DNA of 64,000 nucleotides from contig CP103029.1 of NCBI GenBank assembly GCA_024752435.1, forward strand, positions 124,001 to 188,000. Reading direction: 5' to 3'. Shown one piece after another: positions 24,237-35,318 of this stretch. Numbering within the stretch: the stretch's first letter is position 1; every line of letters starts with the position of its first letter. The DNA comes from Allantophomopsis cytisporea (Eukaryota; Ascomycota; Leotiomycetes; Phacidiales; Phacidiaceae). The position numbers were made by a program, and so were the translations under genes. The notes below the pieces were generated by a model that was not told the DNA's origin, did not search any database, and was given only the letters and a program-made list of their open reading frames with translations.

Positions 24237-24478
24237 TTTCAGCCAACAGCGCACATCGAAGTCGTGTATGGGAGATGCAAGACGCGTTGTCGCAAAGCCC
24301 CAGAGTTCCCTAAAGGCAACCTCTAATCGATAGCCCGAAGGGGTTTAGCGCATGCGCGCGCGGCAAGAACCGTCCGGGTCGAGCAACTGGCGACCTGGAA
24401 ATTTGGGAGCCACGACAGCAGCGAGTGCGAAAGCGATCACGAACAGCCAGCCAGCTACCTTCGATTATCGTCAACGAC
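24237..24478. promoter_or_regulatory. Shared 242-bp divergent promoter region
   Basis: This is the whole space between the ATG of the TFIP11-like gene (minus) and the ATG of MRP10 (plus), so both promoters and both leaders must fit here. It is more GC-rich than most spacers in the window and shows no obvious TATA box. Promoter function is inferred from the geometry. Confidence 0.7.
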
Positions 24479-24904
24479 ATGCCACCAAAGGGAGCTTCGA
24501 CGAAGGTGGTGCCCATGCGCCTGCCGCCTCTTCCCAAGCTGCGCGTGCGGAGACCCAATCAGGCCAACTCGAACCCTTGCCTGACTCTGATGACGACGGT
24601 GCTCAGTAAGTTCTGGTCTTCACCTGCGCAGAATTGATGGCTGATTGTTGCATAGCTTGTTGGGCGTCATCTGGCCATGCTTCGGGTGGGTGTCAGGCGC
24701 TGGAGGAAAGCTTGAGAGCATGTATGGACACTCCAGTACGTTACTACCCGATTTACCATATCATGTCGAGATCTCCAAGAGGCCGAGGATTTAAATGGGC
24801 ACTAATTTTCATTGCAGAAACCTCAAGCGGAGAGAAAGAACACAATCAACTACCACCTCTCCAGAATGTACCCCAAGCTCGTCGGAGCTCGCAAGTACAA
24901 GTGA
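24479..24904 (+). CDS. MRP10: Mitochondrial ribosomal small-subunit protein MRP10 (mS37)
   Basis: Exons 24479-24605, 24656-24735 and 24818-24904 give 97 residues, the expected size. The protein begins MPPKGASTKVVPMRLPPLPK and has a twin CX9C (CHCH) arrangement, CLTLMTTVLTC and CQALEESLRAC, separated by ten residues. The tail (NTINYHLSRMYPKLVG) matches the family. Mrp10 is imported with help from the Mia40 oxidative pathway, forms two disulfides and is part of the mitochondrial small ribosomal subunit. Exon 1 ends after the first base of a codon and joins at VLT|CWASSGH; the last junction is DTP|KPQAERK. Introns of 50 and 82 bp split this small gene. It is convergent with CDC24. Confidence 0.95.
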
Positions 24905-26158
24905 GGAGATGGCGACTTGCTGGATTTACACGAAAGAAGCGGGAATGTACGCAGGATTGGAAGACAAGAGCGAAGAATGAATAGAAGATGAAATCTGGGG
25001 ATCGTTGCATTGCGAGGGCACATTGCACATGAATTGATGGCGCAAAGGGATTTGATTTGAAAATGTACAATACTGTATAAATCACATTACATTACAACAG
25101 ATCATAAGATGAACCATTACCAATTTTTTTTTTCCTTTCGAAGGGCTTCCATTATAAGGATGATAACAATATCGACTAACTATGACTACTCCTGCAACTG
25201 ATTCCAAGCCAGATCTACCAGCTGGGTCCAGTATATCCTCACATAGTCCACAATCAAGCTTCGAAGTTGATAGTTGTACCCCCGAACCGAATATTATTGT
25301 AATAAGCTCAAATTAACCAGTTAAGCAATCCAATCCAAGTTACAAGATCAAGCAATAAAGCAGTTCATCTCACAAGTCTCAAGACCGACACAAAAAGGCA
25401 AAAAGGCAAAAAAGGGCGCAAAAAAAAAAAAAAAGCAGGTCTGATGGTATATGCGCTAAACTTCATCCACCAACACATCCTCCACTCCACACACACGCAA
25501 CACACACGCAGCTCCATCGCAAAGTCATGACCTCATATAAGACATCAACCTCTGAAGACGCCTCGGAATCCTTCTCGCCCACCCCCTTATGAAAAAGAAT
25601 AAAATAAAATAAAAAGAACACAATACACCTTGAATGCATCATCAACTTCCCCTCCCCCTTTCCCCACCTCCCCCAGATCCTCGAGCCCAGAGGAAGCGAT
25701 CCACTTTATCGGATACCAACGAAGAAGGCTGCTTTCATAGTAATAGAGAAAATGTGCGAGAAAGTAAACAAGAGAAAAGAATTCCCTTTTCGATCAAAAA
25801 AACCAAATTATCCCACCCCCAAAGCGCCGATGAAAAGAAAACGGGGGGGAGGGGGCGTGAAATGAAGAATGCAAAAAAAGAAAGTTTGAGCCAATATCCG
25901 GAAACGCTCCCATGTTCATCTTAACGTTGCAGGTCATGTCCGATCAGTAAATGCAGGAAAAGGTATTTCGTTTTTTGTTTGTTTTTCGTAGTCCCGAGAA
26001 TAGAAGAGCAAGCAGGGTATGTTGTTGTTTTTTGGGGGGGTAGTATCACACAGAAGAGCTCAGGTATGGACGGCCTTTTCCCACCTCCCGAGTTCCGGTG
26101 TTTTGGTAAAACCTTGGAAAATGAAGAAAGTCCTTGGGAACGATAAGAGGCAAGCTGT
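24905..26158. other. Convergent 3' spacer between MRP10 and CDC24
   Basis: No gene is seen. The DNA is purine/A-rich with a run of about 15 A at 25420-25434, CA-rich stretches near 25490-25510, and G-rich runs near 25845 and 26030. Both flanking genes should terminate in it. Confidence 0.6.
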
Positions 26159-29100
26159 CTATTCGAGGCTGGCACAGAATAATTCGATTTCGCCAAGACC
26201 GCCGTTCATGCTCTCTCTCTGTGCTTCACTCCACTCCTGGAAAGCCATTTGGATATCGTCATCGGAAGAGATTGTGACAAAATCACCATCCTCATCCCGG
26301 TATCGTAAGCGCATTGTGCCACGGCCAATAGCATTTGTGGAAAATCTTCCCACCTTGGCATCGATTCGGTCGATGAGTGATTGGTAGGTGATGTTGAAGG
26401 CAACAACAAGGGTAACATAGTTTCCATCACAATTGACTTTTACCTTGAGCTGGGTTGGCATATCCATGTCGGTTACCATGGGTATAGCGCTAACTGGTGG
26501 GGGTGATATAGTCCTTGGATCAATAGAAATTGGAGGAGGGGGCATAGTCCCGCGTCCTGGGCCATTTGGATATTGGGATGGGAATTGAGATGGCGGAACC
26601 TGTGTAGACTGTGTCAAGCGCTCTCGTTGTGCTCCTGGAGAGTTGGTAGCGGCTCTGATTGGAAGGTTTCCACTGGGAGAACTGTTTTGGGAGCGTGGGA
26701 TACCTGCATCATAAGCTGGGTGTAGGTGAGCTGGAATTCCAGGAACTGCTGGAACTGCGCTTCCGCCTCCACTTGGATGTCGACGGCCGCCGGGAATGTT
26801 GTTAATATCCGGTGTGCTGTAAGATCGGCTCCTTTGGGCGGCTGCGGCTGAAGCGGCACTTGGGTTACCAGGTAAGGATGGACGCTGTAATCTAGCATAA
26901 GCATTCGCTGAAGTTTGACTATCTCTAGAGGGCACTCGAACCATTGCCGGAGCGGTATTTCGATTTGGATCATATCGATTGTTTTCATCCCAAGTACCGC
27001 TGGGAGTCGTTTGGCGAGGGAATGGATACATAGACGGGGTACCACTGGTGCGTGAGGATGCTGGAGATTCTGCTACTGGAGAGAAATAGGAGTCGCCCAA
27101 ATTCCGTTGGCCTGGGGATGGCATCTGGCCCTGCATGGAAGTCTGTACACTAAGCGGGGGATTCTGGAAACCCATCGGGAACCTGGGAGGAGGGACTCGT
27201 ACCATACCAGCCAACGACTGGGTACTATCGCCAGTAGTTGATCTTGAACGAAGGCTGTTACTAGAAGCATTGCGGGGCAAAACATGTGGATAAATCTGGC
27301 TTGAATGGGCACCTTGGCTGCCAAATGGAGTCTGTGGTGATGGGTAGTCGGGCTGCCCCCCCTCTTCCTCTTCCTCCTGTTCGGCGTAAGGATTTTGCAT
27401 GGGGCCGGCTTGATCTCTCATCCAGGCGAAATCTGCCTGGGATCCATCCTGACTATTACTGGCGGAGTGTGAAGATACGGCGTGGTTTTTCCTTTGAGTG
27501 TCAACAGCTGCAGACCATTTTTTCATGGTGTCCTCGTTAGCAAATCGAATGATGAAATTCTCTACACCTGGGTCTCCTTTCCACCAGATCTGGACTGTAT
27601 ATGATCCTGATAACGTTAACTTCATTTCAGAGGAACTCAAAAGTGTAAAGGCATACCTGGCTTGACGAGTGATATAACATCAGTGACGTTTGTCATGAAG
27701 ATTCGTCCCTTCAACTGCAGCTTATAGCCTTTTCCTGCTGTTTTATCTTTCTTCTTATCCTTGTCTTTCTTTTCTTTCTTTTCTTTTTGACCGCCCATCA
27801 ATTTATCCTTTGGAGTCTTGTTGGGATTCAATTCCTTACAACACAAAAGAATGCGTTCAAAAAGATATATAGTGTACTGATCAGCAGATGGGCAAAGCCC
27901 GAGATGTCAGCAAAGTTTCAGACATAACGAAACTGAATAGATCAAATACTGGAAGGAGATAGAGAAGTTGCGGGTAAGAAACCAAGTAGCCAGCTTCATC
28001 TCGACTCCGCACCAGGGAAAGAGGAAATAAGGGAGTCGTACCTCTTTTTCAACATCACTCTTGCCAGTGACAACAGTGAACTGGCCATGAAGAAGCAAGT
28101 CACCAAACTGGTCAACCTGATGATTCTTCCAGTCGTCTACCCGATTGCATAATTCGGCAAGTGCCTCGCCCCGTAGTTCACGGTCAACAGCAGCGTTTGC
28201 TTGGTGTAGGACCCGGTTCGCAGCCTCGATACCCGCAGTAAGGTCCAACTTCGTCTCTTCGTCAGCGCCAGTCTTGTCGCGCAAATCCTGTACATATTTA
28301 GCATAGTGCTCAGCGCAGATTATGAGAGGATTTTACCTTCAAGAGCATTGGGTATTTGACCAATCTTTGCATAGGTTTCAATAAGAAACCGTCAAGTGTG
28401 TTAAAATCAGCGACAACGGGGTGATCTGCCAGAGAGATCTTATCGAATTCCCGCTTCGCGATATCTGCTGCTTTACGTTGGTTGGCGATAAAGGGCTGAT
28501 AGATAACGAATGAGTCCTCGTAGTGGACGAATGGTGATCCCCACTCCTGTCTGTCATCGGCCTGCGAGTTTGTAGTCTCGATTCTTATAAGGAATCGACG
28601 TTGGAAATCGAGAATCGCATTGATGTTGAGGAAAATGTCGTGGATCACATCTCCAGTGATGACGCCCTTTTCTTCAATGACCTTTTTGAGCTCATGCAAG
28701 TTTTCGAGATCCTGCACGTACTTGCGCTCAGTATCAACGAGTTCGCGAACGACATGGTCTCTGTAGCTCATCTTTCCTCCAGCCTCGCCCGCTGGGGCGT
28801 GTTCTTCATTCTTGGCATCGAGAAGCAGGCCTTGGAATTGTGCGCTGTCGAGAACTAAATTGATGACTTGGGTGACCTGGCAATCAAATGTCAGTATGTA
28901 TTCAAAGTGTGTTATTGCGAGATAAGCCGGGTGAGATCTCTCGCCAGGGCTGAGCGCGAACCCAGGCGCATGCGCACCCAAACTGTGTACAATAGTAATA
29001 CCAAGTGGTGGGTTCGAAACTGACCTTTACAAAACCGGTTGTATCGTCGCCAAACAGATCTGATATAACGAAGCATTCGCCGGGTGGTAACTGCAAGTCC

Positions 29101-29684
29101 TTGAGACAGGCCTGCACAAATTTAAACGCCGCAATCTTGGGACGCTTGGCTTCAGGGACTGTAGCCTCGTTGATCTCCAATGGCTCAGTCGGCCGAAGGG
29201 AGTTGTAAATGGTCATCAGCGGAACTCCCTTTCTCAGGCACCGCCACAAGGAGACCATAGGGTCGATATTGTCATCGTTCACATCTTCCTCGTCGGATTC
29301 CCGCAGGTGGACGTCGAAACCGGGCACCTGTGCCAATCGCTGTCGCAGACTCACGCATATCTGGTACAACGACCTCGAGGAGTCGGCCTTCTGGTTGAGG
29401 ATGTTATTCGTGGCCTGAACCGGACCGCCGTTGACGGGGGCGATGGTCGTCGCTTGGCTCGCGAGGGAGGTGAGAGAGGTCGTCGAGGCCGACGACACAG
29501 CCGTCGAACCTGATAGCTGAGAAGCACGAGAGGTCATAGTCTGTCCTATGCCAGGCGGAGGTCGATTGGCAAGGCGCGGAAGAGGAGCAGTATTTTGACG
29601 GAGGAGGGTGGGCCCATGATCCATCATCGACGACGCGCCAGACGTAAACGAGACAGGTGGAGCGGCGCTGGCATAGACATGCAT
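26159..29684 (-). CDS. cdc24: Cdc24, guanine-nucleotide exchange factor for Cdc42
   Basis: Five exons (29025-29684, 28337-28876, 28042-28287, 27657-27876, 26159-27606) give 1,037 residues. Domains in order: Cdc24-type calponin-homology domain (about 95-220), Dbl-homology GEF domain (about 257-440; ELVDTERKYVQDLENLHEL, FLLKPMQRLVKYPMLLK), PH domain (about 455-605; YTIYLFERILLCCKEL), a long Ser/Pro/Asn-rich region, and a C-terminal PB1 domain (about 938-1037) with the acidic motif RYRDEDGDFVTISSDDDIQ. Cdc24 loads Cdc42 with GTP at sites of polar growth and binds the scaffold Bem1 through PB1. A Lys-rich insert (EKKEKKDKDKKKDK) sits in the PH domain. The first ATG in the open exon is used. An acceptor-like CTTAACCTTCCAACCCGTAG just upstream means a further 5' exon is possible. 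Intron 1 (148 bp) is longer than the other three (49-165 bp range overall). Confidence 0.96.
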
Positions 29685-29842
29685 CGACGCAGTGTCGTCT
29701 ACGGGTTGGAAGGTTAAGTACAACGACCGATGAGGGAGACTTCTCTCAACAGTTGCTGATACTGTTTGATTTTTGGGGTTTTCTGATTTCGGTTGGATGT
29801 TGTAATTGTACGGAATTTATTGTTGTTTATTTGCGGTGAGAA

Positions 29843-29879
29843 ATGGTGGTGGTGGTGGTGGTGGTGGTGATGGTGGTAG
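29843..29879. repeat. GGT trinucleotide repeat
   Basis: About 12 nearly perfect GGT units lie about 160 bp upstream of the CDC24 start, probably in its leader or promoter. Confidence 0.9.
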
Positions 29880-30291
29880 GTTGGTTGTGTGTGGGATATG
29901 TGCAGCGTGCAATCAGCAGCGCGTGAGAAAGAGTTAAGGTAGCTGGACTGGAGGTCTGTGGTGTGTTTCTGGGAGATTTACTGCTTATTTCTTGGCAAAA
30001 GGTGTGGTAGTGGTGGGCGAATTTTGGGGGTCTTTTTGGTGGAAGGAATTGATAATTGAAGAGAAAAAGAGAGAAAGCAGCAGTTGTATGTGTTTGATGG
30101 AGGATGATAATGAATAGTTCTTTCTTCTTTCTTCTTTATTGTTATTATTGTAGTATTATTTTGATCTCCAATCTATTCAGATGGGATGAGGGTAATTTTT
30201 CTTCTTCTTGGAAATGATGAATAACAAAGATAGAGATTCAATGGTGAAGAATGAAAGAATTGTGTAGTCTGTCTGGGTGGTTTCATAGAGT

Positions 30292-30292
30292 G

Positions 30293-30328
<36 letters not shown>
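30292..30328. repeat. GA dinucleotide repeat
   Basis: An interrupted GA run of about 37 bp in the CDC24 upstream region. Confidence 0.85.
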
Positions 30329-30335
<7 letters not shown>

Positions 30336-30468
30336 GATTCGATACAAGCAGAGAGGTACGGACGGAGTACATCACGGCATTACTTGACTCACCCTCGCCC
30401 TCCTTCCTCCCTTCAGAAGTCTTTTTTAGCTTCCGACTTCTGACTTAAATAGGTATGTATGTAGTATA

Positions 30469-30491
30469 TATGTATGTATGTATGTATGTAT
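30469..30491. repeat. GTAT tetranucleotide repeat
   Basis: About five GTAT units in the CDC24 upstream region. Confidence 0.85.
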
Positions 30492-30843
30492 ATTGTGTAT
30501 GTAGTAGATGATGTATATATGTGTGCTAACTAGTATTGTCAACCTCACGAGTTACCTACCTAGTGTCTGAGGATTGAATGGTGCATCGGGTGTGGTGGTG
30601 GTCTTGCGCGCGCGTGGATTTACGTGGATGTGGATGTGTGGATATGGATGATGAGTGGATGAGTTAGGTGGGAGTGAGAGAGAGAGAGTAGGACCAGGAG
30701 TCAGAGTAAGAGTAAGTAAGGTAAGAGTGAAGGATTACTAGTAGTAGAGTAAATGAGTTCAAGTGTCAAGCAAGTAGAGTATGATGAGTGAAAGACGAGG
30801 AGGATCTCCCTCTCTCTCCGTAAGAGAAGTGAGAAGTGAGAAA

Positions 30844-30881
30844 TGAGTGAGTGAGTGAGTGAGTGAGTGAGTGAGTGAGTG
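30844..30881. repeat. GTGA tetranucleotide repeat
   Basis: About nine perfect GTGA units. On the minus strand they give a meaningless repetitive peptide. Confidence 0.9.
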
Positions 30882-31692
30882 AAGTGTGCATACATGCTTG
30901 GTGGTGGGTGCGTGGAGGGGGAAGAAAAGAGGGAGGGAGGGGTGGGAAGGAGGATTGTCGTCGGGTTAGCCATGCACTACACGGCGACTACTAAGCCTCT
31001 ACTTTTCTTCGTAAGGCACACTCACACCTGATTCAGCATGGCATTATTACGGCGCGCATACTCTTTACGACCTAGGTAGGATATTCACTGGATGTACCTA
31101 GAAGGGAGGGTCTGATAGGCTAAGGTAATGTAAGGTCAGGTCAGGTAAGGTAGGGGAAGGTAGAAAGAAGGGTGGAGAGATGGAGGGGAAAGAGAAGTGG
31201 GAGTTGAACGACCTTGGGAAGAGAGGATGTAGGAGGGAATAGGTAGATAGCAGATAGATACATACATAGAGAGACAGACAGAAATACCTTGGTCAAAAGC
31301 AGAACATATCCTTTATCTATTATCACCCTCCTTGTATGACCAAAAAGATACAAGCAAGTCACGCAACGTCTTCCTCATCTTCTGCCTGCTCAATTGAGCT
31401 ACCTCTAGAGTATGCCGGACGATAGAGGGGAGAGAGGGGGGAGGGGGAAGGGGGGAGGGGGATAGAAGGGATTCGGCTCCGAAAGGACGACGAGGGGTAA
31501 AGAGGTAAAGGTCACAAAACAGGGAGAAGAACAAGATGTGAAACCTCCGCTATCAGCAACATTAAATGTATTTCGCTCTCCGCATTTTCAAATAAATAAA
31601 TCACTTTTGCTGTGCCAGAATCAGCCGTATCAAGTAGATGAACTCTGAAAATCCTACCAAAGAAAAAGTCTGACTTATGAAAAGTATAAGTA

Positions 31693-31713
31693 AGCCAGCC
31701 AGCCAGCCAGCCA
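31693..31713. repeat. GCCA tetranucleotide repeat
   Basis: About five GCCA units in the CDC24/F-box interval. Confidence 0.85.
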
Positions 31714-32243
31714 TCCCTCATCTGCGCGACATGGAAAGAAAAAGAAAAGAAAAGAAAAAAAAGGAGCCTACATCCTCATTATTCAATAAAAGTAAACAAA
31801 TAAATGATGTTGCATAAAGAGCTACCTGACCTATGTACCTATCAAAGATCAATCAACAAGCAGAGTGAGACGGGAAGGAAATTTTGTCTGACCTAGAGAA
31901 GCGTCGTAACCTCGATTTTGCCATTCGTTGTTTAATTAGCCCTACCATGCATGGCCGAGGGAGCTTGGTGAAAGGGCCGCCGCCGCACATGGATTTCCTT
32001 CCAGAATAACTCAAGACAAGTCGAAGAACGACAGACAAGACAGACAGACAGACAAAAGTCTACCTTATCAATCAAATCAATCAAATCCATCCTACATGCT
32101 GATTTCCTTTCTTTCTCTTTACAAAAAAATATTATTTTCCCCTTCTCCGCTTCACCGATACAGATATTCTATCTCCCCCCCACAGAAGATTGCTAGGTCT
32201 ACGTCTCCCCCCCTCCCCCTCTCCCCAGGGGAGCAAATGTCAA

Positions 32244-32280
32244 ACTGGGACTGGGACTGGGACTGGGTCTGGGTCTGGGG
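32244..32280. repeat. CTGGGA/CTGGGT hexamer repeat
   Basis: Three CTGGGA units pass into CTGGGT units. The G triplets at six-base spacing could favour a G-quadruplex on the plus strand. Confidence 0.85.
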
Positions 32281-35200
32281 ACGAGTCGAGACGAGGCGCG
32301 ACTTGCAAACCCTTTGTTTCGACTTCCGACTTTCGACTTATCAATCCGTAATGATCATCATCATGATAGTCCTATCTATGTGTGGTTTTGCTGGTCGGGC
32401 GTCAAAGGAGCACTGTTCGTTGTTCCCTCTCGGCGAACTGCGCTGGCGCTACTGGGCATGCTATGGGGTGCTATGAAGGGTGAGCAGACCCTTTGATGAA
32501 CCGAGTTGCGCAATGGCTTGGGCCCGAGGTGGTCATGGGCCTCTTTTTTCTCTCTCTCTTTGACCTGGTATGTATGGCCTGTTCATCAGCTTGCTGGAGA
32601 GGGTGAGTTGTCTCTAGAGGGGGAGGATGATCCCAGACGCCTCTGTCAGGATCTCTCTCTCTCTCTCTCTTTGCTGCCTTCTTTTATCGAATCTTAGGGT
32701 GAGGGTTTGTCTTCGGTGTTCGGTCCCTTCTGTCCTACGTACGAAATACTTAGGTACACACTTTTTTGACCTAGTAGACTTTAGAAATTTGCAGCTTTGA
32801 CCATTGGTATGTAATTATCTTACTTTCCCTTGGCGAAGATGTACTACCGAAGAAGATCTATCTATTTGGATTATTGACATGTGCGTTTACGAAGAAGGCC
32901 GAGCCTGCTAAAGGTAATAGATAGTGTGACAGTGCGACATATTCAACGTCTTGATATCATCTTATTCATACTGCACACAGTCCAAGCACACATATACGGT
33001 ACGGTGCATACAGTTTACACATTCATATAAGACTACACTTAAGCATCTCCATATGCGTACGTGCTTACCTCGACAAGATCGTACGGCGCACCCAACTCGC
33101 GTGCTTCATTCATGCGTTGATGATCGAATCAGGCGTCGTGATGTCGTCTCAGTTGGGAACGCATCATTCTGATGACTACAACAGTAAATTATTCCTTACT
33201 TTGCTATACTTTGCTGCGCTGCGCTGTGTGTTGTGGCTCTTGAAGGAAGAGGTAGAAGCTGGTAACTGCGTCATAACTGTGGAATGGTGGACATTGACCA
33301 AACATCAAAGCTTTGATTTCATTATCGATATGCCCGACTCGGGCAATTTCATCACGCAACGAGGACGGACAACAGCTCATGACTTCGGGACCATGTCAAG
33401 CAATCTATAACACATTGTGTATCTGTACTCTCCATAGACTACTTTACTCATGATGCCCCTCCCCTGTACATCAAATAGTATGTATGTGCTTTAGACGTCT
33501 TTATTTCTTGTACACTTCATTCGAAGATTGTCGAGCTGTTGTCTACAAAGGGCTACGAGGGCAGATCATATCGGAAGCAATGGATTTGATAGCAGTGATA
33601 CTCGATGTTGCCTGCTTCGAGGGCCTAGATAGAGTCTCAGTACCTATGTACCTAGGTGCTCACTACTCTTTCATGATCCGCTCATCGATAGTACCACGAG
33701 CCATGACCGGACATCGAATTCCATGTCTTTTGTATCCAACTTCTGCTTCTCCAAGGTACGCGGAACACATAAATGCTTGGATGCTCCATAGTACCCACAA
33801 TCGAGCATGCACTCCAGGCACTGGAAGTCTCCATCCACTCATCCAGTCCATCGTTCCTGTCGTTGTCTTCTGCATAGCGAACGAATAACGGCCCTTCCGG
33901 CAGATTGGGGGTCTCCTCAAAAGTATATAATTCGGGTCCTTGGCTTGGGAGTGGGTGATGTGTTTCGCAGGGCCGATAGCGATCGCATCTTGTAGGGTCG
34001 GGCACCACTCCGCAAGATTCGATCTATTCATTCATTCATTCTGCCTCGGTCTGCTGAGTCGTATTCAAATATTTTCGGAAGCTCCGGTTTACGGAGTATA
34101 AAGTAATATTGCATATACATACATACATATCAAAGCATGTAGAACTGGAGTGTTCGTTCAATCGGTTATGCATGTTTTGGCTTGCATATTGTTCTACCCA
34201 AAAATATTCATCGTACCTTATGTACTTACCCTGAGCCTTTGAGGAGATGCACATGAGGGATCTTTAGCCTCAGCCGCACGGGAAGCGTATGGCTCTTCCC
34301 GCCCGTGATTGTTTGCAGCTTGATCGCAGTAATGTTTGAGAATATCTACTATGTAAGTGGTCACCAACGCGTCATCATGTTCAAAGACTCTCTCGGATTC
34401 CTTTTGGTACCGGTAAGAGTAGCTTGAATCTCATCTCATCTCAAGTTTAACGTCTCGTAAGTTCTAGTCTAGTAGCAGAAAAACACTTGCTTTTGCCTCA
34501 GACAATAATGATTGTGGCCTCTGTCAGGTACTTTATGCTTCTGCCTTACCTTACCCCTCTTGCTAAGTATTGCCTCATCGTCTCAACGCCTCATCGCCTC
34601 ATCGCTTCTTCTAGTATCCATGATGCTGAAAGTTCGGTCACGAGTCACAACACCTGACATAGTCTGACTGTGCTGTGCTCATTCTTATTGTGTTCATGCT
34701 TCCAGAACAGCGCCGTGACTGTGTCTGATGGAGATAGATTACTTATGGTACCTATCATAATGATAAATATATAGTAAAGTGCATTTACCTCACCTTATGT
34801 CATGGCTATTTGAGGTCGACCGCTTGGCAGTAAAACCTACATAATACTTACTGCTCGCAGAAATCGCTATCATTACCAGTCAACTCCCCAGCATTGGTGC
34901 GCACCGACCATTTCACCCCCATACTCATGCGTCAAAGACCTGTGGAGAGCAACAACAAACCTACGAATTAACATACTTTAACGACAGCTGCCGCCACCGT
35001 TGCTGCTGTTACAAATACAATCTCAACCGTCGACACAGGCCCAACGGCCTACATACGACTACAGCTGCAGCACTACTCAAGCAGAAAATCCCCCAGAATT
35101 CTTCGAAATACTTCGTCGGTTAAAATAACACCGTCATATATTCGTTACACGACCCGAAAGCTTCGATCACACCATCTCCGATCCTCTTCACGGTGATAGC

Positions 35201-35318
35201 ACTTCGCGCACCAAGTCCTCGGACGCATTGACGAACTCGGGCGCGAGCCTGGCCACATTGTACGCTTCAGGCATCACAACAACAACGGCAGGTCGGATCT
35301 ACAAGTACTTGATATACG

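Larger units (their letters stand above)
29685..35318. other. 5.6-kb microsatellite-rich interval between CDC24 and the F-box gene
   Basis: Both neighbours are transcribed away from this interval. I find no supported gene. It carries many separate simple repeats (GGT, GA, GTAT, GTGA, GCCA, CAGA, CTGGGA, CT). Two opposed frames at 33484-34031 of about 110-135 residues look protein-like in places but contradict each other and match nothing I know. Long regulated promoters or leaders are the likeliest content. Confidence 0.5.
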
